Shown: positions 1 through 7,232, counted from the stretch's first letter. The stretch: 14,232 nt of DNA from an uncultured bacterium (GCA_937877125.1 CALEFQ010000053.1:1-14232), one strand, 5' to 3'. The notes: generated from the letters alone by a model not told the origin. Translations and numbers: made by a program.

Positions 1-4
1 TGGC

Positions 5-115
5 CTGCCAGACGAAGCCTGTGAAACGAGTGAAGTGTGGCCTGCCAGACGAAGCCTGTGAAACGAGTGAAGTGTGGCCTGCCAGACGAAGCTCGCGAAG
101 CGAGCGTAGTCTGGC
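5..115 (-). repeat. Three 37-bp tandem repeat units abutting a tRNA 3' end
   Basis: Units lie at 5-41, 42-78 and 79-115. The first two are identical, and bases 1-4 match the end of a further unit, so the array probably continues left of the window. The unit at 79-115 is a diverged version that keeps the ends (GCCA...CTTCGTCTGGCAG when read on the minus strand) but has a different centre forming a perfect inner stem. Its first four minus-strand bases, GCCA, are also the discriminator base and CCA tail of tRNA-Ser(CGA). The two outer units have partly lost the inner stem, so they look like decayed copies. No U-run follows, so this is not an ordinary terminator. Confidence 0.9.
81..115 (-). other. 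Trailer hairpin that includes the tRNA CCA end
   Basis: On the minus strand the 7-bp outer stem GCCAGAC/GTCTGGC begins with the tRNA discriminator G and CCA. A TAC/TTC internal loop follows, then a 6-bp inner stem GCTCGC/GCGAGC with a TTC loop. The precursor tRNA would therefore have its 3' end base-paired with its own trailer. The same outer stem and internal loop follow tRNA-Ser(GGA) at 9356-9392 with a different inner stem. Confidence 0.8.
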
Positions 116-201
116 GGAGAGGGTGAGATTCGAACTCACGATCCCGCAAGCGGGATACCGCTTTTCGAGAGCGGCCCTTTCAACCACTCAGGCACCTCTC
201 C
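112..201 (-). tRNA. tRNA-Ser(CGA)
   Basis: Read on the minus strand, the acceptor stem GGAGAGG/CCTCTCC closes the molecule, followed by discriminator G and an encoded CCA. The anticodon stem CCGCT/AGCGG (its outermost bases flexible) encloses the loop CTCGAAA, which gives anticodon CGA and reads UCG. A long variable arm (CCCGC/GCGGG), diagnostic of class II tRNAs such as Ser, is followed by the T arm GTGAG-TTCGAAT-CTCAC. The length is 90 nt with CCA. Its acceptor stem is identical to that of tRNA-Ser(GGA) at 9389-9476. A weak promoter may lie just upstream (TTAACG, 17 nt, TACTCA), but the match is poor. Confidence 0.96.
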
Positions 202-380
202 AAAAAATAATGAGTAGCAAATCTTAGCCACCTCGTTAAGCATTTGCTTTGTCGCTGCGCCCCTAACACCAAAATAGCCTGAAGCAACTGTTTAGGCCGC
301 GAGGCTCAGTTTAGCACCAGAATTGTAATAAGTCCACCCCTCTCGACCGTCGGGCTATTTTTCTCTCAATCTAGCCAATT

Positions 381-992
381 CTAGTCTTGAATATTGATAA
401 TCTGGGCATTTTCTACCCGATCGCCCTCCGCGTGCGGATCGGATAAAACAGTATAAATCGTCGGGACTTTGACGGGGCTGGCCGTACTGGCCGGCGGGTA
501 ATACTCCAATTCCACCTGGTAGCACTGAATCCCCAGCGACGCCGACACCATCGGGCATTTGGATTGATCCGCCACATCGCTGATGCCGGTCACCTGGATG
601 CAGGCGACATTCTTGGTGAAAAAGTCCGTGAAGTTTTGCTTGGTCTCGCCTGATTGGGAAGCGTAGCGGGCCAAGGCGTCATCAGCGAGCATGCCGAAGG
701 CAATGTCGTAATTTTGGTGATCGATCGCGTCAAAATATTTCAGAACCGCCTGGTGCAAAGGATGGGAAGACCCGTAACTGGGCTTGGTCAGCTTGCATGC
801 AGTCCCGGCCGAAACGGTAGCCGCAGGCGTGGCGACAGCCGCCTGATCATCGGCCGCTTCGTTGGCCGGACGAATCGATTCCGTGGCGTTTTGCCCGACC
901 GTAAAACTACAACCGGTACCAATCAAGACCAAAAACGCGAGCGCGCTTAAACCGAGCAACCGCCAGACGGAGTAATTTTTTCGCTGGTTCAT
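381..992 (-). CDS. Putative NTF2-like lipoprotein
   Basis: A 203-residue protein. A basic start (RKNYSVWR) leads into a hydrophobic segment at about 11-27 and Cys28 in the context LIGTGCS, a plausible although imperfect lipobox. A low-complexity Ala/Thr linker covers about 30-62. The globular part, about 70-203, contains HPLHQAVLKYFDAIDHQNYD, which resembles NTF2-like or DUF4878-type domains of secreted proteins. I infer that fold from local pattern only. Further cysteines at about 66, 131, 145 and 157 could form disulfides outside the membrane. It is the last gene of a minus operon, 15 nt after the alkyltransferase-like gene. The leader is A/U-rich (AAAATAAAATTT before ATG) with no SD. No clear terminator was seen downstream. 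The substrate is unknown. Confidence 0.75.
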   Translation of the reverse strand: MNQRKNYSVWRLLGLSALAFLVLIGTGCSFTVGQNATESIRPANEAADDQAAVATPAATVSAGTACKLTKPSYGSSHPLHQAVLKYFDAIDHQNYDIAFGMLADDALARYASQSGETKQNFTDFFTKNVACIQVTGISDVADQSKCPMVSASLGIQCYQVELEYYPPASTASPVKVPTIYTVLSDPHAEGDRVENAQIINIQD

Positions 993-1007
993 AAATTTTA
1001 TTTTTAA

Positions 1008-1514
1008 CTAAACGAATTTTTTGAGTGTCTGTTCCCAGTCGGCCACTATTGTCTTTTTTCCTCGGGAAATGATCCGATGCCCCTCGGTTTTTAATTTTTT
1101 CTTCTGACCGGGAACTCCGCCGGGATACTTGGGATTGATTTCGCCCCCTTGCTTCAAAGTCCGCCAATAAGGCGTGGTTTTTTTATCCCCGACCCGAGCC
1201 GCTTCGCCCGCGGCGTTGGCCGCAATCCAGGAAAAAATACCACAGGTGATCGGGCACCCCATAGTGGCTCGATTATCCTGGGCCACTTTGGATCTAATTT
1301 CATTAATGGTGGTAACACGACCGGCAGGAACCTTTTTCATCAGCCGATCGACATCGCGCGGCGCCGGAATCGCCACCGTCCCCGTCCCCCAGCGCCGACT
1401 TAATTTGCCGGTAATTTTAACAACGCGCGGCAGACGACCATCTTTGGTCTGGTCATTGGCCAGCTTGCGTCGCCAATAATCATCAGGCTTCGACTTCTTG
1501 TTTTTGGTAACCAT
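1008..1514 (-). CDS. MGMT-family alkyltransferase-like protein, active-site Cys absent
   Basis: A 168-residue protein. Residues about 54-150 match the DNA-binding (C-terminal) domain of O6-alkylguanine-DNA alkyltransferases. VPAGRVTTINEI (62-73) is the usual start of that domain, and KYPGGVPGQKKKLKTEGH (129-146) matches the end, where K..L...EG is conserved. The position that normally reads PCHRV instead reads PYWRTLK (115-121), so the alkyl-accepting Cys and its neighbouring His are lost. Known alkyltransferase-like proteins without Cys bind O6-alkylguanine and recruit nucleotide excision repair. The same role here is inference. Cys87 and Cys91 lie elsewhere and are not the canonical nucleophile. 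It sits between two lipoprotein genes, 3 nt after the upstream stop, so it is probably co-transcribed with them. No SD is visible. Confidence 0.75.
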   Translation of the reverse strand: MVTKNKKSKPDDYWRRKLANDQTKDGRLPRVVKITGKLSRRWGTGTVAIPAPRDVDRLMKKVPAGRVTTINEIRSKVAQDNRATMGCPITCGIFSWIAANAAGEAARVGDKKTTPYWRTLKQGGEINPKYPGGVPGQKKKLKTEGHRIISRGKKTIVADWEQTLKKFV

Positions 1515-1517
1515 TTA

Positions 1518-2153
1518 TTAGCGAACGATAATTTCTTGATCGGCGCTTTTCAGGGAGACAATACTGCCCTGATTGACCGCGATGTGATTATCCGAATCTG
1601 CTCCGCGCACGATTTTGATATACAATTCGTCGTTTTGACCAATTAGCAAGTGCGGCACGTAAAATTTGCCGGAGCAGGTGTAGCCGACCGGATCGCTCTC
1701 CGGCGAGGTATTGGGCAGAGTGACCACTTGTTTTTCCAGCATGCTGAGATTGTCTTTGTTGGACGGCAAGCCGTAGTAAACCGTAAATTTGGCGTCAAAA
1801 CCGCGTCCCCCGCTGGCCCGATTAGTGGCCAAGGCTTCCATTTCAACTTCGATCAGCGAGCCGGTTTTGGGCACGCCCTTAAGCGTCCATTCGGCGTATT
1901 GTTTCAGGGCCGAATCCCTTAGCCAGTACCAGCCGCTGATCGGATCGCCGGTAGACGCGAACGCCACCGCGTTGCCCGTCTGATTGGTAGCGGCGGTCGT
2001 GATCGGCGCTGGCGCGGCGCCGCTGTCCGTCTCGAATTTTTCCAGCTCATTGACCACTTCGCGCAACGAAATTCCGTCTTCCCGCTTGACGCAGCCGCTA
2101 AAAGCCACCAATGACACGACCGCAAGCAAAGAAATGGTGAGAATTTTTTTCAT
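1518..2153 (-). CDS. Putative lipoprotein of unknown function
   Basis: A 211-residue protein. The signal peptide MKKILTISLLAVVSLVAFSG is followed by Cys21 in a lipobox context (AFSGC), so it should be lipid-anchored outside the membrane. An acidic, helical stretch (about 27-43, REVVNELEKFE) precedes an Ala/Thr linker. A beta-rich domain from about 70 contains WYWLRDSALKQYAEWTLKG, repeated aromatic residues and YTCSGKFYVP. The family was not recognised. It is the first gene of the operon that continues with the alkyltransferase-like gene and the second lipoprotein. It lies downstream of the terminator overlapping the ATP-grasp gene, so it needs its own promoter. A TAAAAT box six bases before the ATG is a candidate -10 that would give an almost leaderless mRNA, but no good -35 was seen. 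Confidence 0.75.
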   Translation of the reverse strand: MKKILTISLLAVVSLVAFSGCVKREDGISLREVVNELEKFETDSGAAPAPITTAATNQTGNAVAFASTGDPISGWYWLRDSALKQYAEWTLKGVPKTGSLIEVEMEALATNRASGGRGFDAKFTVYYGLPSNKDNLSMLEKQVVTLPNTSPESDPVGYTCSGKFYVPHLLIGQNDELYIKIVRGADSDNHIAVNQGSIVSLKSADQEIIVR

Positions 2154-2200
2154 GTTGGTATTTTAATTATTTTGATCAGAGAAAAATTCGAGGATTTTAT

Positions 2201-2237
2201 AAAAAGCTAAAAGACGGCCCGCTATTTTTTGGCCGTC
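2201..2237 (-). terminator. Rho-independent terminator overlapping the ATP-grasp stop codon
   Basis: Minus strand: perfect 7-bp stem GACGGCC/GGCCGTC at 2231-2237 and 2213-2219, followed by TTTTAGCTTTTT. The loop holds the last Lys codons and the TAG stop of the ATP-grasp gene, so the 5' arm is coding sequence. Confidence 0.8.
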
Positions 2238-3229
2238 CCGTTAAGCTTGTGCGTCTGGGGTTTGCTCTTAAGGATGACTGCCTTAGGAGAAACGACCGCC
2301 GGCGGCAACACATTCTTTCCCTTGGTCGGCTGCAAAACCGGCGCGATAAAAGAATTTTGCTTTTGCTTTGATTTAGCGTGGAGATAATCGATCATTAAGC
2401 CGGCAATATCCGTGCCCGTCACGACCTGGCTGGCCGCAAACGGGCAAGGGAAATTAACTTCGGCTAAATGGAATTTCCCGTCCTGTGACACGAGAATATC
2501 AACTCCCCCGAATTCCAGCGACAAGACGTTGACCGCCTCAACCGCCAGTTTTTCAATCTCGGGGGGAAATTTTTTCGGCGCCACGATCCGTTTGGCCCCG
2601 ACATTGGAACGGAAATCGCCCCGCACTTTTTTGTAACTGATGCTGTCCACCACCCGGCTGCCCAAGACCGTGATTCGCGCCTGTTCGGCGTGTTCAATGA
2701 ATTGGCGCATAATGTAAGCCGTGTCCTGGTGGCGCTGGCACAAATGATCACAAATCGAGACTAGTGACTCAAAAGATTCTACTTTCATCACGCCGGTGCC
2801 ACCGTAGCCGCCCAGCGCCTTGATGATGATCGGGAAACCGCCCAAATAATTAACGTAATTGCGCAGCAACCGCCGGTCGGTCGTGATATCAAAAATCGTC
2901 TTGATGATCGGCAGTTTCTTTTTCTGATGCAAAATGGTCGCCTCGAGCGACTTTTCCGCGTCATTGAACTCCTGCATGGAAATCAACTGCGAATGAAAGG
3001 TCACACACTTTGAATCCAGCAAAATTTTGGCCAATTTTATGGCGCGGGGTGTATCAGAAGAACGATACATGCCGTCAGTATTTTTTATTCGGTAAAGCTT
3101 GCTGAAATCGTAATTGTCCGCTTCGACAATCACCATTTCGATTTTGCGCTTTTGGCACGCTTTGGCTAAAAATTTTTCGGTGGTGGGATCCGTCCCCCGC
3201 CGGGCGACGATCAGGTGAAATTTATCCAT
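2222..3229 (-). CDS. RimK-like ATP-grasp ligase
   Basis: A 335-residue cytoplasmic enzyme. The N-terminal part (1-105) is a pre-ATP-grasp region. The ATP-grasp core follows, with FPIIIKALGGYGGTGVMKV (132-150) as the ATP-binding Lys and Gly-rich loop. YIMRQFIEH (172-180) fits the hinge, and GDFRSNV (204-210) is the typical DxRxxV motif of RimK-type ligases. GGVDILV (241-247) and AEVNFPCPF (256-264) supply the acidic metal ligands E257 and N259. Known relatives join an amino acid, often glutamate, to a peptide, protein or small-molecule carboxylate using ATP. The substrate here cannot be told. The C-terminal tail from about 288 is basic and low-complexity, which is unusual for the family. It is preceded by its own promoter (3285-3312) and followed by a terminator, so it is probably monocistronic. 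Confidence 0.88.
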   Translation of the reverse strand: MDKFHLIVARRGTDPTTEKFLAKACQKRKIEMVIVEADNYDFSKLYRIKNTDGMYRSSDTPRAIKLAKILLDSKCVTFHSQLISMQEFNDAEKSLEATILHQKKKLPIIKTIFDITTDRRLLRNYVNYLGGFPIIIKALGGYGGTGVMKVESFESLVSICDHLCQRHQDTAYIMRQFIEHAEQARITVLGSRVVDSISYKKVRGDFRSNVGAKRIVAPKKFPPEIEKLAVEAVNVLSLEFGGVDILVSQDGKFHLAEVNFPCPFAASQVVTGTDIAGLMIDYLHAKSKQKQNSFIAPVLQPTKGKNVLPPAVVSPKAVILKSKPQTHKLNGTAKK

Positions 3230-3284
3230 GGGACATAATCAAACTGGTGTGACAAGCACACTTAATTAGCAGATCTTGGTTCAA

Positions 3285-3312
3285 ATTGTAACACAGCATA
3301 ATAAAATAACAA
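3285..3312 (-). promoter_or_regulatory. Candidate sigma-70 promoter for the ATP-grasp gene
   Basis: Minus strand: TTGTTA (3307-3312), a 16-nt spacer, and TACAAT (3285-3290). A TG one base upstream of the -10 adds extended -10 character. It lies between the preceding terminator and the gene and would give a leader of about 50 nt without an SD. Confidence 0.55.
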
Positions 3313-3316
3313 TAGC

Positions 3317-3345
3317 AAAAAACAGCCCCGTTTTGGACGGGACTG
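3317..3345 (-). terminator. Rho-independent terminator after the surface protein gene
   Basis: Minus strand: CAGTCCCGT/ACGGGGCTG, nine pairs including one G-T, loop CCAAA, then TTTTTT. It follows the stop at 3368 by about 20 nt and closes the transcript from the 3368-4072 gene. Confidence 0.88.
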
Positions 3346-3367
3346 TTTGGGAAATTTGCTCGCCGAC

Positions 3368-4072
3368 CTAATGGAAAACGATACTGTCCATTACCGTGTA
3401 GTAAAAATCCTGGAGGGTCGGCTCGGGGATGGCGCGCAACACCTCGTCGGGCATATCCCCGTTCGGATGGAAGAAAACATAAGTCAAACCAGCGTGATCT
3501 TTGAACGACTGGCCCATGAACATCGGTTCGCTCTGCAGCGCGGCCAATTGCGCGGGAGTCACACTGGTGATAGTGAATAAGGGCACCTTCCCCAGGCCGC
3601 ACATCCCGCCGTCATAGCTGGGATTGGACAGTTTATAACAATAATCATAGGACGCGGTCACGCCTTCGGTCGGAACATAATCGACAAAAGTTTTGTCGGC
3701 CATCGCCGTACCGACATAAACAGAAAAAGTGCCGTCCGGCGCCATGGCTCGGCCGGTCATATCATAGCCGGGCGTCACCGGCGTCGGCGTAATGGTCGGG
3801 GTCGCGGTCACCGCGGAGGTGGCCGTTGGCACCGGTGTCGCGGTGACAGTGACCGTCACCGCCGGAGTCGCGGTCGCGGTCAGATTAGCCACTTGGCGCG
3901 CGACCGACTGCTGGGAAACAACTAAATAAATAATGATGCCAGCCGCGGCAGCCAATCCGATCGCCAACACAATGATCCAAGTGCGGTTGCTTTTAGGCGG
4001 CGGCGGCGGAAAATTCCCGGGCGGCGGAACCAACGGCCCGTAATTAGGATTAGGAGGGGGTGGTAGATTCAT
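3368..4072 (-). CDS. Proline-rich, membrane-anchored surface protein
   Basis: A 234-residue protein with three parts. Residues 1-30 form a short cytoplasmic region rich in proline (runs of four and five Pro). Residues 31-52 are a single hydrophobic TM helix (WIIVLAIGLAAAAGIIIYLV). Residues about 62-102 are a Thr/Pro/Val/Ala linker (TATPVPTATSAVTATPTI), typical of extracellular spacers. A globular domain at about 103-234 has Cys145 and Cys158 and no family I recognise. The expected topology is N-in with the C-terminal domain outside. It follows the two-TM gene by 24 nt and may belong to the same transcript. TAAAAC six bases before ATG is also a weak -10 candidate. A strong terminator follows. 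The function is unknown; a cell-surface role is inferred from the architecture. Confidence 0.8.
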   Translation of the reverse strand: MNLPPPPNPNYGPLVPPPGNFPPPPPKSNRTWIIVLAIGLAAAAGIIIYLVVSQQSVARQVANLTATATPAVTVTVTATPVPTATSAVTATPTITPTPVTPGYDMTGRAMAPDGTFSVYVGTAMADKTFVDYVPTEGVTASYDYCYKLSNPSYDGGMCGLGKVPLFTITSVTPAQLAALQSEPMFMGQSFKDHAGLTYVFFHPNGDMPDEVLRAIPEPTLQDFYYTVMDSIVFH

Positions 4073-4096
4073 ATTTTTGTTTTATCGTTAAGCTTT

Positions 4097-4684
4097 TTAG
4101 TAACCTAAGAAGCTGATCCGGGCTCGCGTCATACGCGCATAGAAATGACGTTCCTTTTTACGGGCGCTGGATTCAAAAATTACGTCATCTAAACCTTCCC
4201 AGAAGAAAAACCAGCCGCCCGGTTCCAACAAGACAATCAAAAAATTGATACTGAAAAGCTTGTCATCGAGGTAATAAATCAGCCAGGCGGCGCTGAACAT
4301 CAAAATCAAACCGACCGCGACAAAAATCGCGCCGCGGGTGACTTTTTTCTGATGCTCATCGTTTAATTCTTCGAACTGGGCTTGGAAGTAAGAATGCAAC
4401 CGCTTTTTGATTACCGTCTCGGCCGTCGGAACCCGTTTAGCGTGCGGAATGAGGAAATTCATTTCAAACTCTCCCTTGCCCCGGCCAATCACCACTTTAC
4501 GCGCCTCCCGGACAAAATCATCGGAAATGGAACGCTCGTGCATGCCCCGGGGATCAAAATCAGAAAAAATATGATTGTAACCATCGAGCATCAGGCTGAC
4601 ATTGGACGCCTGGAGCAACTCGTCTTTTTTGGCTCGTTCCAAGTCTTTAATGCCTTTAGATAAATTGTCTTTGGGATTGAACAT
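4097..4684 (-). CDS. Two-TM membrane protein of unknown function
   Basis: A 195-residue protein when started at the ATG at 4684. The longer reading from a TTG at 4711 overlaps the upstream nitroreductase gene by 16 nt and has no SD, so the ATG is preferred. A soluble, charged N-terminal region (1-115) is followed by two TM helices (about 118-138 and 144-163). These are joined by a short acidic loop (YLDDKLFS). The cytoplasmic tail FESSARKKERHFYARMTRAR is strongly basic. This fits both termini inside the cell by the positive-inside rule. The family was not recognised. It lies 11 nt after the nitroreductase stop, so the two are probably co-transcribed. Confidence 0.72.
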   Translation of the reverse strand: MFNPKDNLSKGIKDLERAKKDELLQASNVSLMLDGYNHIFSDFDPRGMHERSISDDFVREARKVVIGRGKGEFEMNFLIPHAKRVPTAETVIKKRLHSYFQAQFEELNDEHQKKVTRGAIFVAVGLILMFSAAWLIYYLDDKLFSINFLIVLLEPGGWFFFWEGLDDVIFESSARKKERHFYARMTRARISFLGY

Positions 4685-4695
4685 GAAATCTTTTT

Positions 4696-5664
4696 TTAAG
4701 AGTTGGGCCAAATTTCGCTTAACAAACGACGGGGGGAAAACGGCGCCACCGGAGCATAACCGAAACGGACCAACAAAGACGGATAGCGGCCGCGGATGAA
4801 TTTAAGCCGCGCTGCCCGGCGGCGGATTTCCGGCACCTCAAACGGCTGATTGAAAAAGGAATGAGCCAGCCCCAGCTGCGTCGCCCGCAGGAGCACTCGC
4901 TGTAAGGATCGCCCCAAATTGATCCAGCTGATCAGGTCGTCACGGTCCGTCGCCAACACCAGCCAAAGCGGCGCACTGTCCAGTTTTTTATCATTGTCCG
5001 CGTTTTGCACCCGCGGTTTCAAAAAATTTTTGACTACTAAACGGCCGCACCAGCCGCCGGGCAGCGCCGGCATTCCTAAAGTTTTATACGTCAGGCCGTC
5101 GCGGTGCCGAGCGATCTCCCGATCATTAAGGCGCAGCCAATCCAATAATTCTTGTTTGAAAGCTTCGTCTGCCAGCTGATAAGCAGTACCGGCGCGGACC
5201 AATTCCTTTAGAGCCAACCGATCGGCGGGAGCGGCTACCCAGGTCGCCCGCACGCCCGGCTCGCCGGCAATCGCCTGCAAGGCCCGCTGTTCTGGTTCGG
5301 GAATCGCCTGGCCGGTATACGCCGCGCGATTGACCTGGCGCGAACCGATCGCCGCCAGCCAATCAACCCGCGCTGAAAATTCCCGGGTCAAATAAATCTC
5401 GACGGCGGGCTCCGTCTCGCGCGCGATGATCCGGACCGCCGCCTGATATTCAAAAGAGCGGGCGGCCAAAACCAGGTTTTCCGTCGCCGTCCCCAGGCTG
5501 ATAAATAATTCGCGATCAGCGGGGTCAACGGCGTCAAGCCGCCGGGAAAAATCGGGCCGGATCGTAATCTTGCTTCCGGACGAGAAAAATTTCCAGGGCT
5601 GGGTATTGTGGCCGGAAGGAGCTTTGGTCGCGCTGGCAATCAGGGTACTGATTAAATCCATCAT
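4696..5664 (-). CDS. Acg-like nitroreductase-family protein
   Basis: A 322-residue protein. APSGHNTQPWKF near the N-terminus (15-26) is the characteristic FMN-binding start of the nitroreductase superfamily. The length, about 1.5 times a standard nitroreductase, and the overall pattern (DPADRELFISLGTATENLVLAA, SAPLWLVLATDRDD, GRSLQRVLLRATQLGLAHSF) match the Acg group of Mycobacterium (Rv2032-like). In that group two nitroreductase-like halves are fused and FMN may be bound or sequestered rather than used for turnover. Substrate and activity here are unknown. Two ATGs are possible (MMDL); the first is given. The gene starts 30 nt after the GNAT gene and is followed 11 nt later by the two-TM gene, in what looks like one minus operon. 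No SD is seen. Confidence 0.8.
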   Translation of the reverse strand: MMDLISTLIASATKAPSGHNTQPWKFFSSGSKITIRPDFSRRLDAVDPADRELFISLGTATENLVLAARSFEYQAAVRIIARETEPAVEIYLTREFSARVDWLAAIGSRQVNRAAYTGQAIPEPEQRALQAIAGEPGVRATWVAAPADRLALKELVRAGTAYQLADEAFKQELLDWLRLNDREIARHRDGLTYKTLGMPALPGGWCGRLVVKNFLKPRVQNADNDKKLDSAPLWLVLATDRDDLISWINLGRSLQRVLLRATQLGLAHSFFNQPFEVPEIRRRAARLKFIRGRYPSLLVRFGYAPVAPFSPRRLLSEIWPNS

Positions 5665-5694
5665 AACTGTCTTGTGAAGATATCGGTAACAAAA

Positions 5695-6141
5695 CTAAAT
5701 TTTGTAAATCGATTTCAAATCCGGCGAATCGATCAGCTTCAAATACTCTACTAATCTATCACCCCGGCTATAAGAACGTTTTTGGTAAAATTTGAGCGTT
5801 CGCTCATTATGAAGCGGCGCATAAATCAAAATCCACTCGCGTTGATCATGTTTGGCGTTAGCCTCAAACTTATTTAGCAAAGCACTGCCCAAACCCTGTC
5901 CGCGGTGCGGCTCCGCGACCGCGAAATTAAGAAGCATCACGCCTCGCGCCCGCAGCGGCTCCCCGAACAAAGCGCCACGAACCTCTCCGGACTGTTCACC
6001 CACCAAAAAATACTTGTCATCCAGATAGTGCATCAAAAAGTCAGGCGCGAGAAATTCGCCGTTGGCCTCCCGAACTTCCGGAACGTGAAACAAGCGAGCA
6101 CAGGTGACCAGATCTTTTTTTTGCGCGGGCCGAATGAGCAT
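5695..6141 (-). CDS. GNAT-family N-acetyltransferase
   Basis: A 148-residue single-domain GNAT. The N-terminal strand MLIRPAQKKDLVTCARLF is typical. Motif A is FAVAEPHRGQGLGSALL (73-89), with the R/Q-x-x-G-x-G/A acetyl-CoA pyrophosphate loop at R80-G85. Motif B follows with HNERTLKFYQKRSYSRGD (111-128), where N112 and the FYxxxGF-like stretch match many GNATs. The acceptor substrate cannot be predicted. The stop of the TMEM175-like gene lies only 3 nt upstream of the ATG, which implies co-transcription and possibly translational coupling. No SD is seen. Confidence 0.88.
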   Translation of the reverse strand: MLIRPAQKKDLVTCARLFHVPEVREANGEFLAPDFLMHYLDDKYFLVGEQSGEVRGALFGEPLRARGVMLLNFAVAEPHRGQGLGSALLNKFEANAKHDQREWILIYAPLHNERTLKFYQKRSYSRGDRLVEYLKLIDSPDLKSIYKI

Positions 6142-6144
6142 AAT

Positions 6145-6816
6145 TTAAGTTTTCTCGCCGGATTCTGCTTCTTTCAGCTCTTTGTCATATTTGGCGTCAA
6201 TGATCCACATAATCACCGGGGCCGACAAGCAGACCAGATTACTGTAAAGCGGGACAAAAAATGACAGGATGATCGCCACCAGCGCCAATATCGGCACAAT
6301 CATCAGCCGACGCCGCAATTCGCGCCGCACCACCGGGCTAAGATTGGTGCTGAACAGCTTTCTCTTTTCCGCGTAAGTCCAGATGGCGTAGTAAGTTAGG
6401 CCTAGAAATAGAATATTAGCGTCAAAAATTATACCCGCCGACTGGAACCGCGGGTACTCACCCATCAGATCGGTCGTGAACGGGATGAAGATGACAAAAA
6501 TCAAGGAGAGAAAATTAAGCCAGAGCAATCGGCTATCGACCCGCTTCAATAAATTGTATTCTTTGTGATTGGTGATCCAAAAAATCGCCAACAGCAGAAA
6601 ACTTAAGGCATAAACCAGAATCTGCGGCATTATTGCCCACAGATGCAGATTAAATTCCTCGCTGGTCGATAATTGCCCGAACTTCGGGATATCAATCGTC
6701 ACGACCAGCAATGTCAAGGCAAACGCGTAAATAGCGTCGGTGATGTCCCGAGTGCGATTCGGGCTCATGAAAGCGCCCGTTTCATCCGGTTGCGGCTGGG
6801 AATGGTTGGTAAACAT
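6145..6816 (-). CDS. TMEM175/DUF1211-family membrane protein, putative K+ channel
   Basis: A 223-residue protein with six predicted TM helices at about 24-44, 60-80, 97-117, 128-148, 172-192 and 193-210, the usual bacterial TMEM175 layout. RTRDITDAIYAFALTLLVVTIDIP (21-44) corresponds to the conserved RxxxFSD helix 1. Here the FSD triplet reads ITD. IFWITNHKEYNLL (78-90) is the family's W/H motif after helix 2, and LSLIFVIFIPFTTDLMGEY (103-121) matches the PF-T-L-GEY segment. Known bacterial members are tetrameric potassium channels with weak selectivity, gated by hydrophobic helix-1 residues. Channel activity here is inferred. A shorter start at Met17 is possible. It begins the operon with the GNAT gene. 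The leader is A/T-rich without an SD. Confidence 0.8.
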   Translation of the reverse strand: MFTNHSQPQPDETGAFMSPNRTRDITDAIYAFALTLLVVTIDIPKFGQLSTSEEFNLHLWAIMPQILVYALSFLLLAIFWITNHKEYNLLKRVDSRLLWLNFLSLIFVIFIPFTTDLMGEYPRFQSAGIIFDANILFLGLTYYAIWTYAEKRKLFSTNLSPVVRRELRRRLMIVPILALVAIILSFFVPLYSNLVCLSAPVIMWIIDAKYDKELKEAESGEKT

Positions 6817-6863
6817 AAATTAAATTGAGTTGTAACTATTTTAACAAAAAATCTGGCAAAGAT

Positions 6864-7232
6864 CTAATCCTGACTCGAACTGGGCTTAGTCCTAGCTCGG
6901 GATTGTCTCTTTTGCCTCCAGCTCAAGAGAAAAAATAACCCGATCGCTCCGGCCGGGCCGGCGATCAAAAGATACCAGCTCCCGGGCCGGCCGGGCCCGA
7001 CCATGATGACGTAAAACACGGCCCAGCCCCAAAACGCGATCATCCCAAACCAATCATATTTCCAGGCAACGAGGGCCGCCGCCAGCATGATCAGCGCCGG
7101 AATCAAATGAATCAAAAAACCCCCGACCGCCTCCCAGCCGCCTTGGCCGGAAAAAGCATCGAGGGCAAACAGCGACAAAAATGCGGCGAAGCCCACGCTT
7201 AAAATCCTCGGCAACCAAAAGATAATTTTCAT
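6864..7232 (-). CDS. Small four-TM membrane protein
   Basis: A 122-residue protein with four hydrophobic segments at about 7-27, 35-57, 61-79 and 86-105. Its basic C-terminal tail (RQKRQSRARTK) is presumably cytoplasmic. The sequence PRILSVGFAAFLSLFALDAF followed by FLIHLIPALIML resembles a widespread uncharacterised bacterial family of about 100-130 residues. No function is known to me. The ATG at 7232 is preceded by TAATATAAAATC, with no SD. It lies 72 nt downstream of the 7305-7787 gene, with no convincing terminator between them. Confidence 0.75.
   Translation of the reverse strand: MKIIFWLPRILSVGFAAFLSLFALDAFSGQGGWEAVGGFLIHLIPALIMLAAALVAWKYDWFGMIAFWGWAVFYVIMVGPGRPGSWYLLIAGPAGAIGLFFLLSWRQKRQSRARTKPSSSQD

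Noticed and set aside
5..115. CRISPR array
   Set aside because: The 37-bp units are contiguous with no unique spacers, and no cas gene is nearby.
21..227. 68-codon plus-strand frame across the repeats and tRNA-Ser(CGA)
   Set aside because: It is composed of repeat units and the antisense of a tRNA.
202..380. Possible RNA gene between the tRNA and the lipoprotein
   Set aside because: Only short, weak inverted repeats were seen and no promoter-terminator pair, so nothing could be supported.
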